From assembly GCA_037367405.1 (NCBI GenBank), contig JAZKJV010000609.1:186001-250000 (forward strand): DNA of 64,000 nt, in the 5' to 3' direction. Every line of letters begins with the position of its first letter. Position 1 is the stretch's first letter. The translations under genes and the position numbers were made by a program. The notes beneath the pieces are model-generated. The model saw only the letters and a program-made list of their open reading frames with translations, did not search any database and had not been told where the DNA came from. The stretch comes from Ottelia alismoides. Its lineage: Eukaryota; Streptophyta; Magnoliopsida; Alismatales; Hydrocharitaceae. This document shows, in pieces, positions 45,885 to 57,486 of this stretch.

Positions 45885-46590
45885 CTAAATCAACATTAAT
45901 AACAACAAAATCAATTAGTATTGTTTTCCAACCCAAAATAGGAAATATTTTCATTTATATGACCTCAAAAAATCAACTATTACTGACTGATCGGTATACT
46001 ATAGCACAGAACAACAAATACGACCTATGCAAAACTTAAACATGAAACATACTCAGACACAATTTCCAGAATAAACGATTCATAAGAGATGTAATTCAAA
46101 GTCCGTTTTGATAAAAGAAACTTTTCATTACATTTCTCAAAGAAATAAAATAATTGTGTGGATCAGTAAAATTTAAGATTGTGATTACTTTTTGACATAA
46201 GAAGGCACACAACAACATAATTTACAAATACAAACATGTGGTTTCTCCACATCGCAGATACCAGCTTACCATGGGGCAACATAATATATGTTATAGAAGA
46301 GTCTCAAGCCCTTAAGGCAATGAAAATAGTAGTAACCTAAATGGATAAGCAGTAGTAAGAGAAAGCGGCCACATGTCACACCTCGAAGTGCTAAAACAAG
46401 AAAAGAAGTAACCAATTTCCGTTTGAAAGATGTACAGTTATCCAAATTTCAGAAGTCTTGGAAGCACAAAGACATAAGCTTCAAACAAAGGAAAATGCCT
46501 TCGCATGCGTCCAAGAAGCCAAAAGGAGAAAAACAATGCATATAAAACCAGAGTGCACTAAAATACACACACGTGTGTCCCTGCATGCTC
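45885..46590. other. intron sequence without recognised genes
   Basis: AT-rich intron DNA upstream of PKL exon 45727-45884. No element recognised. Confidence 0.4.
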
Positions 46591-48594
46591 GAGAACACCG
46601 TCTCAAGCCCTTTGTTGGGCTTCGGTTTGATCTTCTAGGGTGTGTGTCTTGATCATCTAAAGATACCCTAGCCTTCCTAAGGAGTCTACAGAGAATGGAG
46701 GGATTGTGATATGAGTCAACACCCCACAACCATCTTCCCATATGTATGTATAGATGTTCTCTGTCCAAGCTTGCAACCCCGGTTTGAGGGATTGTTGTCG
46801 TCATGTCGGACAACAAAGCAGATGTCCCATCCCTGGGTGCTTTCAGGTCCAACACCCATTGTGATGATGGATGGAACTAATTATGAATTGTGTGTCATGC
46901 AGTTCATGTGTCTAATGCAACGTAATGGCAAGAAGCACAGAAGCCTGTCAACAAAGCTGGGGTTAACACCTCATGGGAGGCAGATGATGCGTATGCACAA
47001 GTATGGCTTCCTGGATGGTATCCTTGATGCTAAAAATGACATTTTGAGCCAGCCCACGACAAAGGTTATGTGGGACATTCTCGCCGCTACATATTCCCCT
47101 GCGAGGAATGAGTCGAAGATCCTACAACTTCAGCACGATATCTTCACTTCGAAGTAGAATGGTCGTCCGCTCCATACCCTTTACACTTACATAAGGGGTA
47201 TGTTTGAGAAATTACACGGTTACATTCCCTTGACTGCTACACCAGAGCAACTCAAGGCATACATGGATTTCGTAATGACAGGAGTCTTTCTAGCAACACT
47301 GGATCCTGAGTGTGATGCAACCATAGCTCAAATTCTTACTGATGCCACTATACCTCCGGTAGAGCAAGCATATCGCAGGCGGAGCAGACTCTCCATTTCT
47401 TCTGGTAGTTGTACCGCATCTCAGACTTCTTTAGCCATGGCAGCATCTCGTGGCAGGGGAAGCACTACACAGTTTTGAGGTTGTGGTGACCGTGGAAGAG
47501 GGGGAGGCAGTAGACCTCCTCGCCAGCCTTGCACTTATTGCCATAGATCGAGCCATTCCGAGGACACATGCTATTCCAAGCATGGTTTTCTAGCTTCAGC
47601 GCGAGTGGCAGAACAGATCCAACAAGGCAGCAGTTTGTCTGGTGCATCTGATCAGCAGTTTGATGAGCTAGTTGCACAACTTAGGGAGATCATGCTGTCT
47701 CCTGGGTCAACCAGCTCATAGTCAGGATCGTCGTAGGTAGCAGCCTCAGCCACTACATCTACATCCGGTACAAAATATGCTTTTACTAGTTGTTACATGA
47801 CAGACTTGTCAGAGTGGATCATGGATTCAGGAGCATCACACCACTTGTGTGGTGACAGAGGGCAATTTAGTACCTATAGCCTGACACAATCAGGTAGATC
47901 TATGGTGATAGCTTATGGGACGCATTCCCCCATTACTGGTCAGGGGGAGGTGCAGTTAACCCCCGAAATGCGACTTCAGAATGTTCTTTACGCTCCTGAG
48001 TTCTCTGTTAATTTATATCTATTAGCCAAATCACCAGGGATTTGCATTGTCGTGTCATTTTTGACCCTTCTGCTCTTGTGTTTCAGGACTATCTAACGCG
48101 CAGGGTGATTGGTACTGGCCGTGAGCAGGGAGGCCTATACAGACTGGTGCAATCTCCATATGTTGTTGTTTCCTGTCTTCACGCTGGATATGTCTCCCCA
48201 TATATTGTGGCACCTTCGCTTTGGTCATCTTCCTCTACAAAAGCTGCGTCACGTTCTTCCTTTGATTTCTCCTAGCTCTACTTTCCAGTGTGAGGTCTGT
48301 CAGCTTGGGAAGCATCATATGTCCACATTTCAGAGGCGTCAGGGTCAAAGTAATCATGGTTCATTTGAGTTACTTCATTTGGATATTTGAGGTCCCAATC
48401 GTGTTCCTGATCTTCAGGGACACCGTTTTTATCTTGTTGTTGTTGATGAGTTTTCTATATTATCATGGGTTTTTGTGCTTAAGAACAAGTCTGATGCTAG
48501 TCCTATCATCCAGTCTTTTATTAATGAAATAAGAAATGTTTTTTTCTGCAAATGCCAAGTATATATGTTCTGATAATGCACTTGAATTATGTAG
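46590..48594 (+). mobile_element. copia remnant, leader to integrase
   Basis: Plus-strand pieces follow the intact element's order. Gag starts at 46803 (TPIVMMDGTNYELCVMQFMC), followed by a CCHC region in the frame near 47530-47585 and the protease WIMDSGASHHLCGDRG (about 47817-47860). Integrase zinc-binding HLRFGHLPLQKLRHVLP lies near 48205, and SDNALELC is at the break. It is related to the 28497-33610 family but carries several stops and frameshifts. It is cut at 48594 by an opposing copia LTR. Confidence 0.82.
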
Positions 48595-49112
48595 TGTTGA
48601 GAACAATGAAAGAATGGAAGAGCTTGTTTTATTCAAGAGGTCTATTGGTCCTTATATGGACAAAACCCTAAAGTATATACTCATAGAATATACATAGAAT
48701 ATACATGGAATATTCTCCTAACAAGAATATACTCATAGAATATTCTCCTAACACTCCCCCTCAAGTTGGAGCATATTTATCAATCATGTCCAACTTGGAA
48801 ACAATCCAGGAGAGTCGCTTCTTGGGTAGTGCCTTCGTAAATATATCTGCAAGCTGGATCTCAGTACTGACGTGAGAAGTAATGATTCTTCCAGTTTTGA
48901 TAGCATCACACACGAAAGGACAGTCAACTTCTATATGCTTGGTTCGCTCATGAAACACAGGATTCGTGGCACTATAAGTGGCAGATTTGTTGTCGCAGTA
49001 TAGTGGAATAGGAATATTGACAACAATACCAAGTTCTAGTAGAAACATTAATAGCCACGTGATCTCACAAGTAGCTTGAGCCATCGCCCTGTATTATGCT
49101 TGAGCACTGATC
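48595..49112 (-). mobile_element. copia 3' end with 3' LTR, opposite strand
   Basis: The LTR (48595-48753, TGTTAGG to CTCAACA on the minus strand) is followed inward by polypurine tract CTTGAGGGGGAG. The RNase H end then reads CDNKSATYSATNPVFHERTK, HIEVDCPFVCDAIKTGRIIT and IFTKALP. It is 5'-truncated. The LTR contains an imperfect duplication of an ATACTCATAGAATAT segment. Confidence 0.82.
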
Positions 49113-49257
49113 TAGATACAACCATAATACAAGACTCAGTAACCCCTACAAAATAAAATCATTCCGTTACTATTATTTCATTATTCTAACAATGTTTAAC
49201 GGCCCAATACACGTCAACATGTTCTCTGAGTGCTTGTATCGATCACCATGTTGTCAA

Positions 49258-49444
49258 CAAGGTTTTAAATTTCGATTTCGTTTCGAGATGGTGAAAAAAC
49301 GAAACAATTTCGAAATTCCGTCAAAATTTCGATGATTTCGGCCAAGATTTGGTGTCCATATCAACATTTCGCTTTCAATTTCGATAGTGTCAAAATCAAA
49401 TTTCGGCGAAATTTCGTCGAAATTTCACAAAATTTGAAACACTG
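49258..49444. mobile_element. TTTCG-family hAT-like MITE
   Basis: 187 bp. Ends CAAGGTTTTAAATTTCG and, reversed, CAGTGTTTCAAATTTTG. Flanks GTTGTCAA and CTTGTCAA form an 8-bp duplication with one mismatch. The interior is mostly TTTCG/CGAAA motifs. Confidence 0.78.
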
Positions 49445-49479
49445 CTTGTCAAACACTAAAGTATCACTTGCATTACGAT

Positions 49480-49706
49480 CAAAGCCCTAAATGTCGGTTT
49501 CGGTCACCATTTCGATATCGACCAAAACAGAATTTCGATGGAATTTCGGTGGAATTTCGACCGAAATTTCGATCATTTCGGTCATTTTTTGTACTAGAAC
49601 CCCCATATTTCGGTCATTTCAGCCATTTCGGTCGAATTTCGATTTCGACTGGATATCGATATTCGACAGAAATTCGACCGAATTTTCGCTGAAATTTGAG
49701 GCCATG
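49480..49706. mobile_element. TTTCG-family hAT-like MITE, exact 8-bp duplication
   Basis: 227 bp. Ends CAAAGCCCTAAATGTCGG and, reversed, CATGGCCTCAAATTTCAG. The exact target duplication is ATTACGAT (49472-49479 and 49707-49714). The interior is dense in GGTCGAATTTCG and GAAATTTCGATC motifs. Confidence 0.85.
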
Positions 49707-49714
49707 ATTACGAT

Positions 49715-50783
49715 GTTGTCAATTTGCATTACGATGTTGTCAATACTACTTGTCAAAGTAAAACCTTACCAGATTATAAGAAAGTTATTAGTGCCATTAA
49801 TTAAAAATGAAATATTCAAACAAAATTACGCAAAGATGAGGCAAATCAAATTAATGAGAAACACAATGAAGTTGTTGGAAAATATTACTAAAAAGGGGTT
49901 TTATATGGGGAAACTCTATAGCTGAGCAAATTCAACTTCTAAGATGTTTAATGGAAGTTTTCATCATTTAAAAATTTCAGATGGCCTCACAAGCTTTTAA
50001 CAATATTAGGATGTTGTAAAAGCTTTTCATCCGTTAATTCCTTATCCATTCAGTTAGCTTGCATGTATACCCAATTTTCATTCTACTTAGTCAAGACTCA
50101 CGAGCCTTTACACTCCATAGCGTCCCTTTGATGCCCAACCTTTCTGTAGACACTATCTCTCATATTGTTCACAAGAACTATGTCCTCTGCAAACTCTGCA
50201 CGTAATTTGTTTATACATAATTAAATGTTAAGGCGAGGACTGACTGCAGATTTTTGGAGTAGACTTCCGCTGACATTGAATTGATATAGTCTAGTTGGGG
50301 CCCTCACATAAACATTGCTTATTTATACATATCTCTTATCATGTCGATGCCCAGACATTGATCGCCACTTTAATACAATTATCCATATGACATCTTTTGA
50401 TATATCACACATTTTCTACCCCGGCTCAATATTTCATCGGGATAGAGGACTCGGTGGAATGCCACTCCCTTGAATATAAATAGGGGTGGTTGAAGTACAA
50501 GGACGTTCATAAATAATGTGAGAAAAAATTGTCTTACAAAGTAAAAGTTAAATAATATATAGATGCAGTCAGATGTGCAATAATGTGTGGCTAGTTGTCT
50601 TAGAAAGTACAAGTTAAATAATATATAGATGCAGTCAGTTGTGCAATAATGTGTGGCACTAGCATTTGGTCATTAGCAATAGATACATGAAGAGTATGTA
50701 ACTGAAATAAAATATTATGATTGACAAGTGGCCACAAAAAGTCATATTTGCAATTAAAAAATTTAAAGAATATGTTGCACAGC
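49715..50783. other. intron sequence with a short direct repeat
   Basis: AT-rich, no gene. A segment AAGTTAAATAATATATAGATGC plus GCAATAATGTGTGGC occurs twice about 70 bp apart (about 50545-50600 and 50610-50660). Confidence 0.45.
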
Positions 50784-50965
50784 CCCCCTAGTGACAGGTT
50801 GCATTAGGTAGCCAACAGCTAGCATAAAAATAGTCAGATCTCCCAACATGGTTTTAAGCAAGAATCGATGTAACCGGCCCTACTTAAAGTGTGAGAAGGC
50901 TTTTCCATTTTTATAGCTGACCCTACGTAATATGGGAAAAGGCTTTGTTGTTATTGTTGTTGCAA
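50784..50965 (+). mobile_element. SINE copy, 5'-truncated, double 3' tail
   Basis: It starts in the body (GGTTGCATTAGGTAG) without the tRNA-like part. It has the tail CGGCCCTACTTAAAGTGTGAG and then a second tail module (GCTGACCCTACGTAATATGG) ending in (GTT)n. The second module may be the LINE-type tail or a tail slippage product. Confidence 0.65.
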
Positions 50966-51111
50966 GTTGGCGGGGCACCAATGGAAGACAAAAAAAGAGA
51001 AACCCATTCCATGTGATTTCGACAAAACAAAGAAAGTTGTTTAATATCCATGTGTGACTGTGTGTGCATGCGAGAGTGGTCTCACTTGATAAAACAGAGT
51101 AAACAGCTCAC

Positions 51112-51320
51112 CGATCTATTGTTGCGGTTTCTCTTTCCCTTTCCCATAGAACCATGTTCCTCATTTTTTTGTGTCTCATATTTTGCCCTCAGCAATTGCT
51201 CCCAGAAGTCTGCCCTACTTGTGGCATTCACAGAAGCTTTGTCCCTCATAGCTTGCCTCTTTTCCTCCTCTTCCTTGGCAGCCGCAGCTTCAGCCTCCTC
51301 AATGTATTCAAATTCGCAAC
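51112..51320 (-). CDS. PKL: PKL exon, DUF1087-like segment, one base short
   Basis: The open frame reads EFEYIEEAEAAAAKEEEE at its start, then SRADFWEQLLRAKYETQKNEE and MGKGKRNRNN, a characteristic CHD3/PICKLE stretch after the helicase. The acceptor is CCACATAG and the donor TCG followed by GTGAGC (phase 0). Family members read VANFEYI at the start. Here the bases are GTTGCGAATTTGAATAC, one T fewer than that needs. The exon is 209 bp where 210 fits the phase-0 end of exon 63882-63963. Read as given, the frame shifts and hits a stop after about two dozen codons. An earlier donor (GTGATT) inside exon 63882-63963 would restore frame but lose the conserved FLKAFK, so I think it unlikely. This is true damage or a base-calling error. 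Confidence 0.85.
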
Positions 51321-51954
51321 CTATGTGGAAAGACAAAAAAATCGGCAAGTGATCATATTACCTTGCAAGTGTATAGACTTGAAACAAAAACCATTTTTCT
51401 AAACATATTAAGAAGGGAGGGAAATATTAAGGACTCATAATGACAATGAAGCTCTTCAGTTATACACAAGGGCTTTTTCTCAAACAAAGTGTGGCAATTG
51501 CCCTCGACAAATTACATAAAGGTAATTATTGCCTAAGATAGATTCTGTACGGTTGACGATAGTTTATTTTGTTTAAAAAGTCCAATCAAGTAACTTCCCT
51601 CCCATGTTCTTTTCTAAAATCGCTTTCAAATTCATTTTTGTGGTCATGAACATGTCAAACATATGAGATGTGAAAACATCAATTGGCCAAAACCTTCTGC
51701 ATTTCAAATTTTACTAGTACATTATGTGCTAAATGTGACCCATCAATGCCAGGTGCGTTCATAATTATACAGATCAATCCCTCGGAAACCTCACATCTAC
51801 GTCCATCCTACGCTACAGAGTTTGCAATAGCTTACCCCCTAAGGATCAATTTGACGAAAGTCCGAAAATAATGAAAATAGTCAGATATCTTACAATTAGA
51901 TTTAACTTAAAGATGTATTCAAATATTTAATTTATAATCGGAAACAGATAATAA
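51321..51954. other. intron sequence without recognised genes
   Basis: Ordinary intron DNA upstream of PKL exon 51112-51320. No element recognised. Confidence 0.4.
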
Positions 51955-52260
51955 GGTGAAATCAAACCACACCCTTTACATGGTAACACGATGGCTGCAG
52001 CAGGACTATGTTCATGTTTTCCTTTCCTGTGACAATGTTAACGAGAACTGGAAAGGTGAAGATATCACTTGGGTGGACTTGTCCACGCATGAGAACCTCT
52101 GGAATTCTATGATGTGCGGTCGATTCAGATCAATTGTTGAGCGGTGGAGAGACGTTGACACTTGGGCGATTTGGCTCACCCGTGATGGTGTCTTTTTCAG
52201 GGCGGAGAGATTCTGTGTATAGATTGTGATTCACCTTGCTAGAACTCTTCATAAATCCTA
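51955..52260 (+). mobile_element. L1-type LINE 3' fragment
   Basis: The plus strand reads YVHVFLSCDNVNENW and VDTWAIWLTRDGVFFRAERF, the zinc-binding C-terminal end of plant L1 ORF2 (HLFxxC..W, WAIWLxRNxxVF). Only this end remains. Confidence 0.65.
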
Positions 52261-53384
52261 GTTTTGGTTAAACGTGTGTAAAGAATGGTGTTCGCATTGC
52301 TAGAACTATTCAAAATCCAAGTTTTTGTTGAACATGGATTGCAATATCCTGATATATCAATGATATATCAGCATCAACGGATCAGGGACATCGACCGACA
52401 TCACGTGATATATTGTGAGATCTCACTCAAAATTAGAGAACTTCGGTGCAAAGTTTCTCAGATATTAGTCGATATTATCTAGTATTATTCAGTTGATATG
52501 TATGTTGTATCATCGCTATCACCCATGTTGCTTGATTTCACTACTAGTTTTTTTGTGAACGAAGAAGCTTAGAAGGTCTTTTTCTATATTTTCTTTTTAA
52601 CTTTGATGATTGATTTGTTCCAGGTATTGGGGTAATAATTAGACTTCTATATTTACTCTTTATTTTTCTAGTAAGTCCTGTTAAGGACTCTACTATCTTT
52701 TCTCTTTCATGTGATTTAAGCTTTAGGAATTCCCACGATAAGAAATCCTACCTATATAAATAAATTATCTCATTCCATCCCATTAATTATTTTCACATGA
52801 TATCTAAGCAGCGGTCGTAGACCAAAGCTTTGAACATGTTTTGACTCAAACCCGAGCCTCCATCATCAACCATGATCCATCTCCACGGTCCATCTCGACA
52901 TACCATCTCTACACACATCACCACGATCCTCGAAGGAAATCCGCTGCTACAGTAGTGCTCGCTACAGTAACGCTAAAACAGTACTGCTACAGACCACCAA
53001 ATTTCTGTGCAAGTTCTGCAATATGATCTGAAATGCGTGAGTTCTAATCAGAATCTGGTCTGAAATTTGATCCGAATGTGAATTCCGGACTGTTCTGAAG
53101 TGCAAGAATCTTACCTGAATTCCACATTATTCTCAAATGTGAATTCCAGATTGAAATCTGATCCAAAATGCGAAATTTCAGACTTAAATCTGATCTGAAT
53201 CTCACAATAATTTCTAAAATTTTGCAACAATCATTTTCAGAATTTTTGTTTTGTGCTTGCCGAATCTACAACAATTGTTTGCTGAATGCCTGGTGATTCT
53301 ACAAAGCCTACAATAATAAGATTACCTTTTCTTCTGGATTTATAACTCTGTGTAAGGACTATGGGGTCTTCAACTCGATCTAAT

Positions 53385-55130
53385 GGCAAAATCAAAAGCT
53401 TACGAAGTTTTGTATAAAAAGCTTGACTCAAGGAGGGTAAGAAAGATATATTCAGATTGGCCAAAGCAAAAGAAAGGAAGACCAAAGATCTTTCTCAAGT
53501 GAGATGCATTTAAGGATGAGGAAGAACATGTGATTGTTAGTCAGAAGATATAGAGAATAGATGGAAGCAATATTTTAATAAACTTTTCATTGGCAGGGAC
53601 TAAAGAGATCCCTTTGGGAGATCTAGATATTAGTGAAAGGTACCTGAATCGTGCACACTATAGACAGACACAAAGCAAGTAGAGGCGGCCTTGAAGGCCA
53701 TAAAACATGTGAAAGGTGTGGGAGCTTATGACATTCCTATAGAAGTAAGGAATGTTCTAAGTGAATGTGGTTTGACTTGGCTTACAAATTTATTCAATGT
53801 TATCTAGCGAAGCAAAAAAATGCTTGAAGAATGGAGGAGAAGCACTGTGACGCCTCTTTATAAGAACAAAGGAGACATAGCTGTTCGAATTACAGAGGTA
53901 TCATGTTAATGAGTCATGTTATAAAAATTTGAGAACGTGTGATCGAAAGAAGGTTGAAGTAAATTTCCAAAGTAAAAGAAAATCAATTCGGATTAATGTC
54001 AGGTCGCTCAACTATTGAAAATATCCACTTGTTGAGGAGAACAATGGAAATTTATAGATATAAAAGGAAGAACTTCCGTATGTTTTTATTGATTTGGATA
54101 AGGCTTATGATTCAGTCCCATAAGAGATTTTGTGGAGATTTTGGAAAAGAGAAAGCCCATATCCTATTCATTAACCTTATAACGAATATGTATGACGAGT
54201 CTTCATCTTGTGTAAGGATCCAATCTGTGAAGATTAAATATTTTTACATCAGCATCGATGTGAACCAAAGTTCAGCTTTGAGTCCATTCTATTTTACTTT
54301 GATTATAGACAAGTTGACTAGTCACATTTAGAATGAGATACATTGGTGATGTTCACTGATAATATTATGTTGATTGATGAGACTAGATATGCAGTAAGTG
54401 TGAAGCTTGAGGTTTGGATGCATGCCTTGGAGAACTAAGGATTTCGTACAAATAGGGCTAAGACTGCATATATGGAGTGCACACTTGATGGAAGTAGTGG
54501 TGACAGAATCAAGGTGAATATTGGAGATAATAGCATATAGAAGAAAGATTGTTTTAGACATTGGGGATCTATTTTGCAACATGATTGGGAAATCGATGGA
54601 GATATTATTCATAGATTATATGCAGGTTGTCTAAAGTGGAGAGGAGCCTCCATAGTTCTATGTGATAAGAAAATTCTTTTGAAAATCAAAGGAAACTAAT
54701 ACAAAGCAATCATGAGACCTACTATGATCTACGAATCCGAATGTTGGCATGTAAACCATAGACATGCGTAGAGAATGAAAGTAGCAGAATTGAAAATGCT
54801 AAGGTGGATGTGTGGTCATATACGAAATGGTCGAATTCAGAATGATGTGATTAGAAGGAAAAGTGGTGTCTCTCAAATAAAGGATAAGATGAGAGATAAC
54901 AGCTTAAGATGGTTTGGCCACTTGCGAAGGAGGTCAGCTTATGCATCAGTTAGAAGATGCCAGATTTGGGATGTTGAGACAGTTAAGAGAGGGCGAGGAA
55001 GGCCTAAGAAGTGTTGGAAAGAGACTATCCGAAGGAATCTTAGTCATTTGAATGAAACCATCCGAAGGGATCTTAGTTATTTGAATGAGACTATCCGAAG
55101 GGATCTTAGTTATTTGAATTAGACTATCTG
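53385..55130 (+). mobile_element. RTE-type LINE inside the old copia
   Basis: Begins with LYKKLDSREGKKDIF-like and RLAKAKERKTKDLSQV codons. NYRGI, MSGRSTIENIHLLRRTMEIY, DVNQSSALSPFYFTLIIDKL and DNIMLIDETR follow. The catalytic site is altered to a TDN-type sequence near 54355. The end reads RWFGHLRRRSAYASVRRCQI and RGRGRPKKCW. Many stops. It ends in a 33-bp tandem repeat. Confidence 0.82.
55026..55130 (+). repeat. 33-bp tandem repeat at the RTE 3' end
   Basis: About three copies of a 33-bp unit encoding ETIRRDLSYLN-like codons, in frame with the preceding LINE sequence. In other RTE copies here this motif occurs once. Confidence 0.85.
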
Positions 55131-55419
55131 AAGGCCATTCTAAAAAGGTGCCAGTTACTAAGATCCTGGTCACAAGTGATACTTTCAAGGGAATGAGGTC
55201 ACTCATACCTTTGGACCGTTAATGGGAATGATGTCACTCATACCTTTGGATGTCTATCTCTATCCTAAAGAAAGTGATGATTGACATTCTTGCAAATGCA
55301 TATTTCCTTGGTTTAAATCATCCTTCATTCATGTTGAGTCTCACCTTCAAGGATACATTGTTTGAGAATATTATACGATATAAGAGCCTAGTGCACAAAC
55401 TTTGGTATCTTATTTATGG

Positions 55420-55585
55420 CATCAAATTTAGGCAAAATTCGATCGAATTTCAATTTCGGTAGGTGACCGAAATTTGCCCGAAATGGCCTATATCGACCGA
55501 AATTTGGGGCCCCGGTTCAAAAACCGACCGAAATGACCGAAATTCGTCTGATTTGTCCTGATTACTCACTGAAATGTAACTGCAA
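55420..55585. mobile_element. TTTCG-family element fragment
   Basis: Starts CATCAAATTTAGGCAAAATT, with GGTAGGTGACCGAAATTTG and GACCGAAATGACCGAAAT. The far end is lost. It is closely related to 56237-56436. Confidence 0.55.
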
Positions 55586-55589
55586 TCGA

Positions 55590-56230
55590 AATGTTTTTTG
55601 ATAAGAAAGAGGGTGCCCTCCGTCGGGAGTCACCTCAACGGTTTCTCATTAAAAAATTGTGATACATTACGTGGCAACCCATGAGTTATATAACGCTTTA
55701 TAGTGCACAACAACATTTTCAAAGTAAAAGCTTTGATTCTTGAAAACCACATCTTTCCTTCCTAGCCATATCGCCCAGAGTGCGGCAAAAGGTTCAGAGC
55801 AATCGACTGAGGAACCACCCCCCATTGTACGAATAGACCTCCAATAATCGTTCGTTCCACCCGATGCCACCCACTGGATCCGCAACTCCAGTCAAACCTT
55901 AGCCGACGTTGGCCATTTCAAGAACATGTGATCCTGTTAAGGCCTTGATCTTATTGTCACTACGCGGATATCTCTTTATGAGCCGAATCAGCCAGTATAT
56001 GGAAAAGCCTAACTATAGTCATCGACAGGATGTTCTTCCCCATCCATAGGTAGCTGAAAAATTCACCATGCAAAGGATTGTTCCATGTTACAAATGGTAA
56101 TTCCGATATAACTTCCTATGCGGATGAATATTACCATGATCTTCTAGGTAGAGACGCTACACAATTGGTTTTGTCATTTTTGTTGGATGAACCCCGGTCA
56201 CTTGGCCCAGCAAGAAACAGACAGTTGTTT
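55590..56230 (-). mobile_element. L1-type LINE 3' end
   Basis: The minus strand reads ALWAIWLGRKDVVFKNQSFY (about 55740-55800), the C-terminal zinc-binding end of L1 ORF2, followed by a short 3' UTR. It separates two TTTCG-family fragments. Confidence 0.68.
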
Positions 56231-56236
56231 TAAGAT

Positions 56237-56436
56237 CAAGTGTTCGGCCGAATTACGGTTTCGGTAGGTGACCAAAATTTGGCCGAAATGGCTATATCGG
56301 TCGAAATTTGGGGGGGGTCTAGTTCAAAAACCACCGAAATGACCGAAATTTCGGTCGAATTTCGACCGAAATTCGGCCGAAATTTCGTTCTGATCCCTTA
56401 TCGAAACGAAATCGAAATCCGACTTTCAAGGCCTTG
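56237..56436. mobile_element. TTTCG-family element
   Basis: Ends, reversed, CAAGGCCTTGAAAGTCGG. The interior holds CCGAAATTTCGGTCGAATTT motifs. The left border and the target duplication could not be fixed. Confidence 0.6.
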
Positions 56437-56539
56437 GTGCAAAGGTGGAATAGAGAGCTATGACTCAGACCACTTGAAGTGAGATTAGTCGGCTAGATAC
56501 CTTTCCAAAATATTACAATGTTCATCGAGTTGCTCTCTA

Positions 56540-56760
56540 CTATGACCACAAGTCAGACACTTATATTGCACCTAGCCACGCCTTTCGTGATCGCACCAAG
56601 CACATTTAGGTAGAGTGTTATTTTATTAAGGATGCAGTGTGTGAAGGGAAGATTTGTGCCGCTCACATTTCTACAGAATTGCAACTTGCACATATTCACC
56701 AAAACTCTTCGGAAGAAGCGCATTTCTATATTAACCTCCAAGTTGGGTATGATAGATAAA
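56540..56760 (+). pseudogene. copia RNase H remnant of the old element
   Basis: The plus strand reads HAFRDRTKHI then VECYFIKDAVCEGKICAAHI and STELQLAHIHQ, matching the end of copia RNase H (FHERTKHIEVDCH, HVSTEIQLADIFTK). It has a stop and a shift. Confidence 0.72.
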
Positions 56761-57486
56761 TATGTTCCAACTTACGGGTGGGTAATGGCATAATAATTAG
56801 ATATTCTACAATGATCTATATATAGTATTTCTTTTCTAGTAAGTTATTTTAAAGACTATTGTATTTCCTTTTTTTATTTGATTACGATTTTAAGGTGTTA
56901 TTTTATATAAGAAACCCTACCACTGTGAATAAATTATATCATTCTATCCCATCGATTATTTTCTCACAAGGTTTTGTTTGTATAGCTACTCCTAAAATGT
57001 TGGTGGTTCATTCTCAATGTAAGTGAATGCAACGAAAAGACCCGGAAACAATGACCAATGAGGCAATTCACAAAATAGCATTTTTATCATTTTTCCTTCT
57101 CATCATCTGCAACATGAAATGATCTATAAGAAAGATGGCAAGATTCGAACCCGTTGCCGACCAGCCTAGAGGGTGGCCCTAAACCATTGTCGCCTATGGT
57201 ACCCGAAACAAATGCACTACCCTGTGTTTGGTACCTAGAAAATACCCCTCTTTTGGTACATACCGAGTTCAACCCTTCGTTATGCCACTCAGATGTATGT
57301 AGCATTAAACTCTTCTCTCCCCTAGAGAGAGAGGTCTGAATCCCAAGTTTATAGTGCTTTCATTGTCCCCTGGGGACTTAGGCCCATATATCTAGCATCA
57401 ACCCAACTCAAGCATCAACAACTATAAGGTTCCCATCTATCCCACCTTGCAATAGGGTCAAGGGTCGCCTGACAGGTAAACCTAAG

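Larger units (their letters stand above)
52628..56968 (+). mobile_element. old copia element with diverged LTRs
   Basis: LTR-like segments at about 52628-52797 and 56786-56968 share TAATAATTAGA, TTTCTAGTAAGT, AAGAAA.CCTACC, AATAAATTAT and ATTATTTTC.CACA. They are clearly diverged, so the insertion is old. The left LTR is followed by TGATATCTAAGC, a degenerate tRNA-Met primer site. Near the right LTR lies an RNase H remnant (56540-56760). Most of the interior has been replaced by an RTE LINE, L1 and MITE sequences. Borders are approximate. Confidence 0.65.

Noticed and set aside
49258..49706. CRISPR-like array of TTTCG repeats
   Set aside because: Plant nuclear context, no regular spacers, and clear terminal repeats with 8-bp target duplications identify two MITEs.
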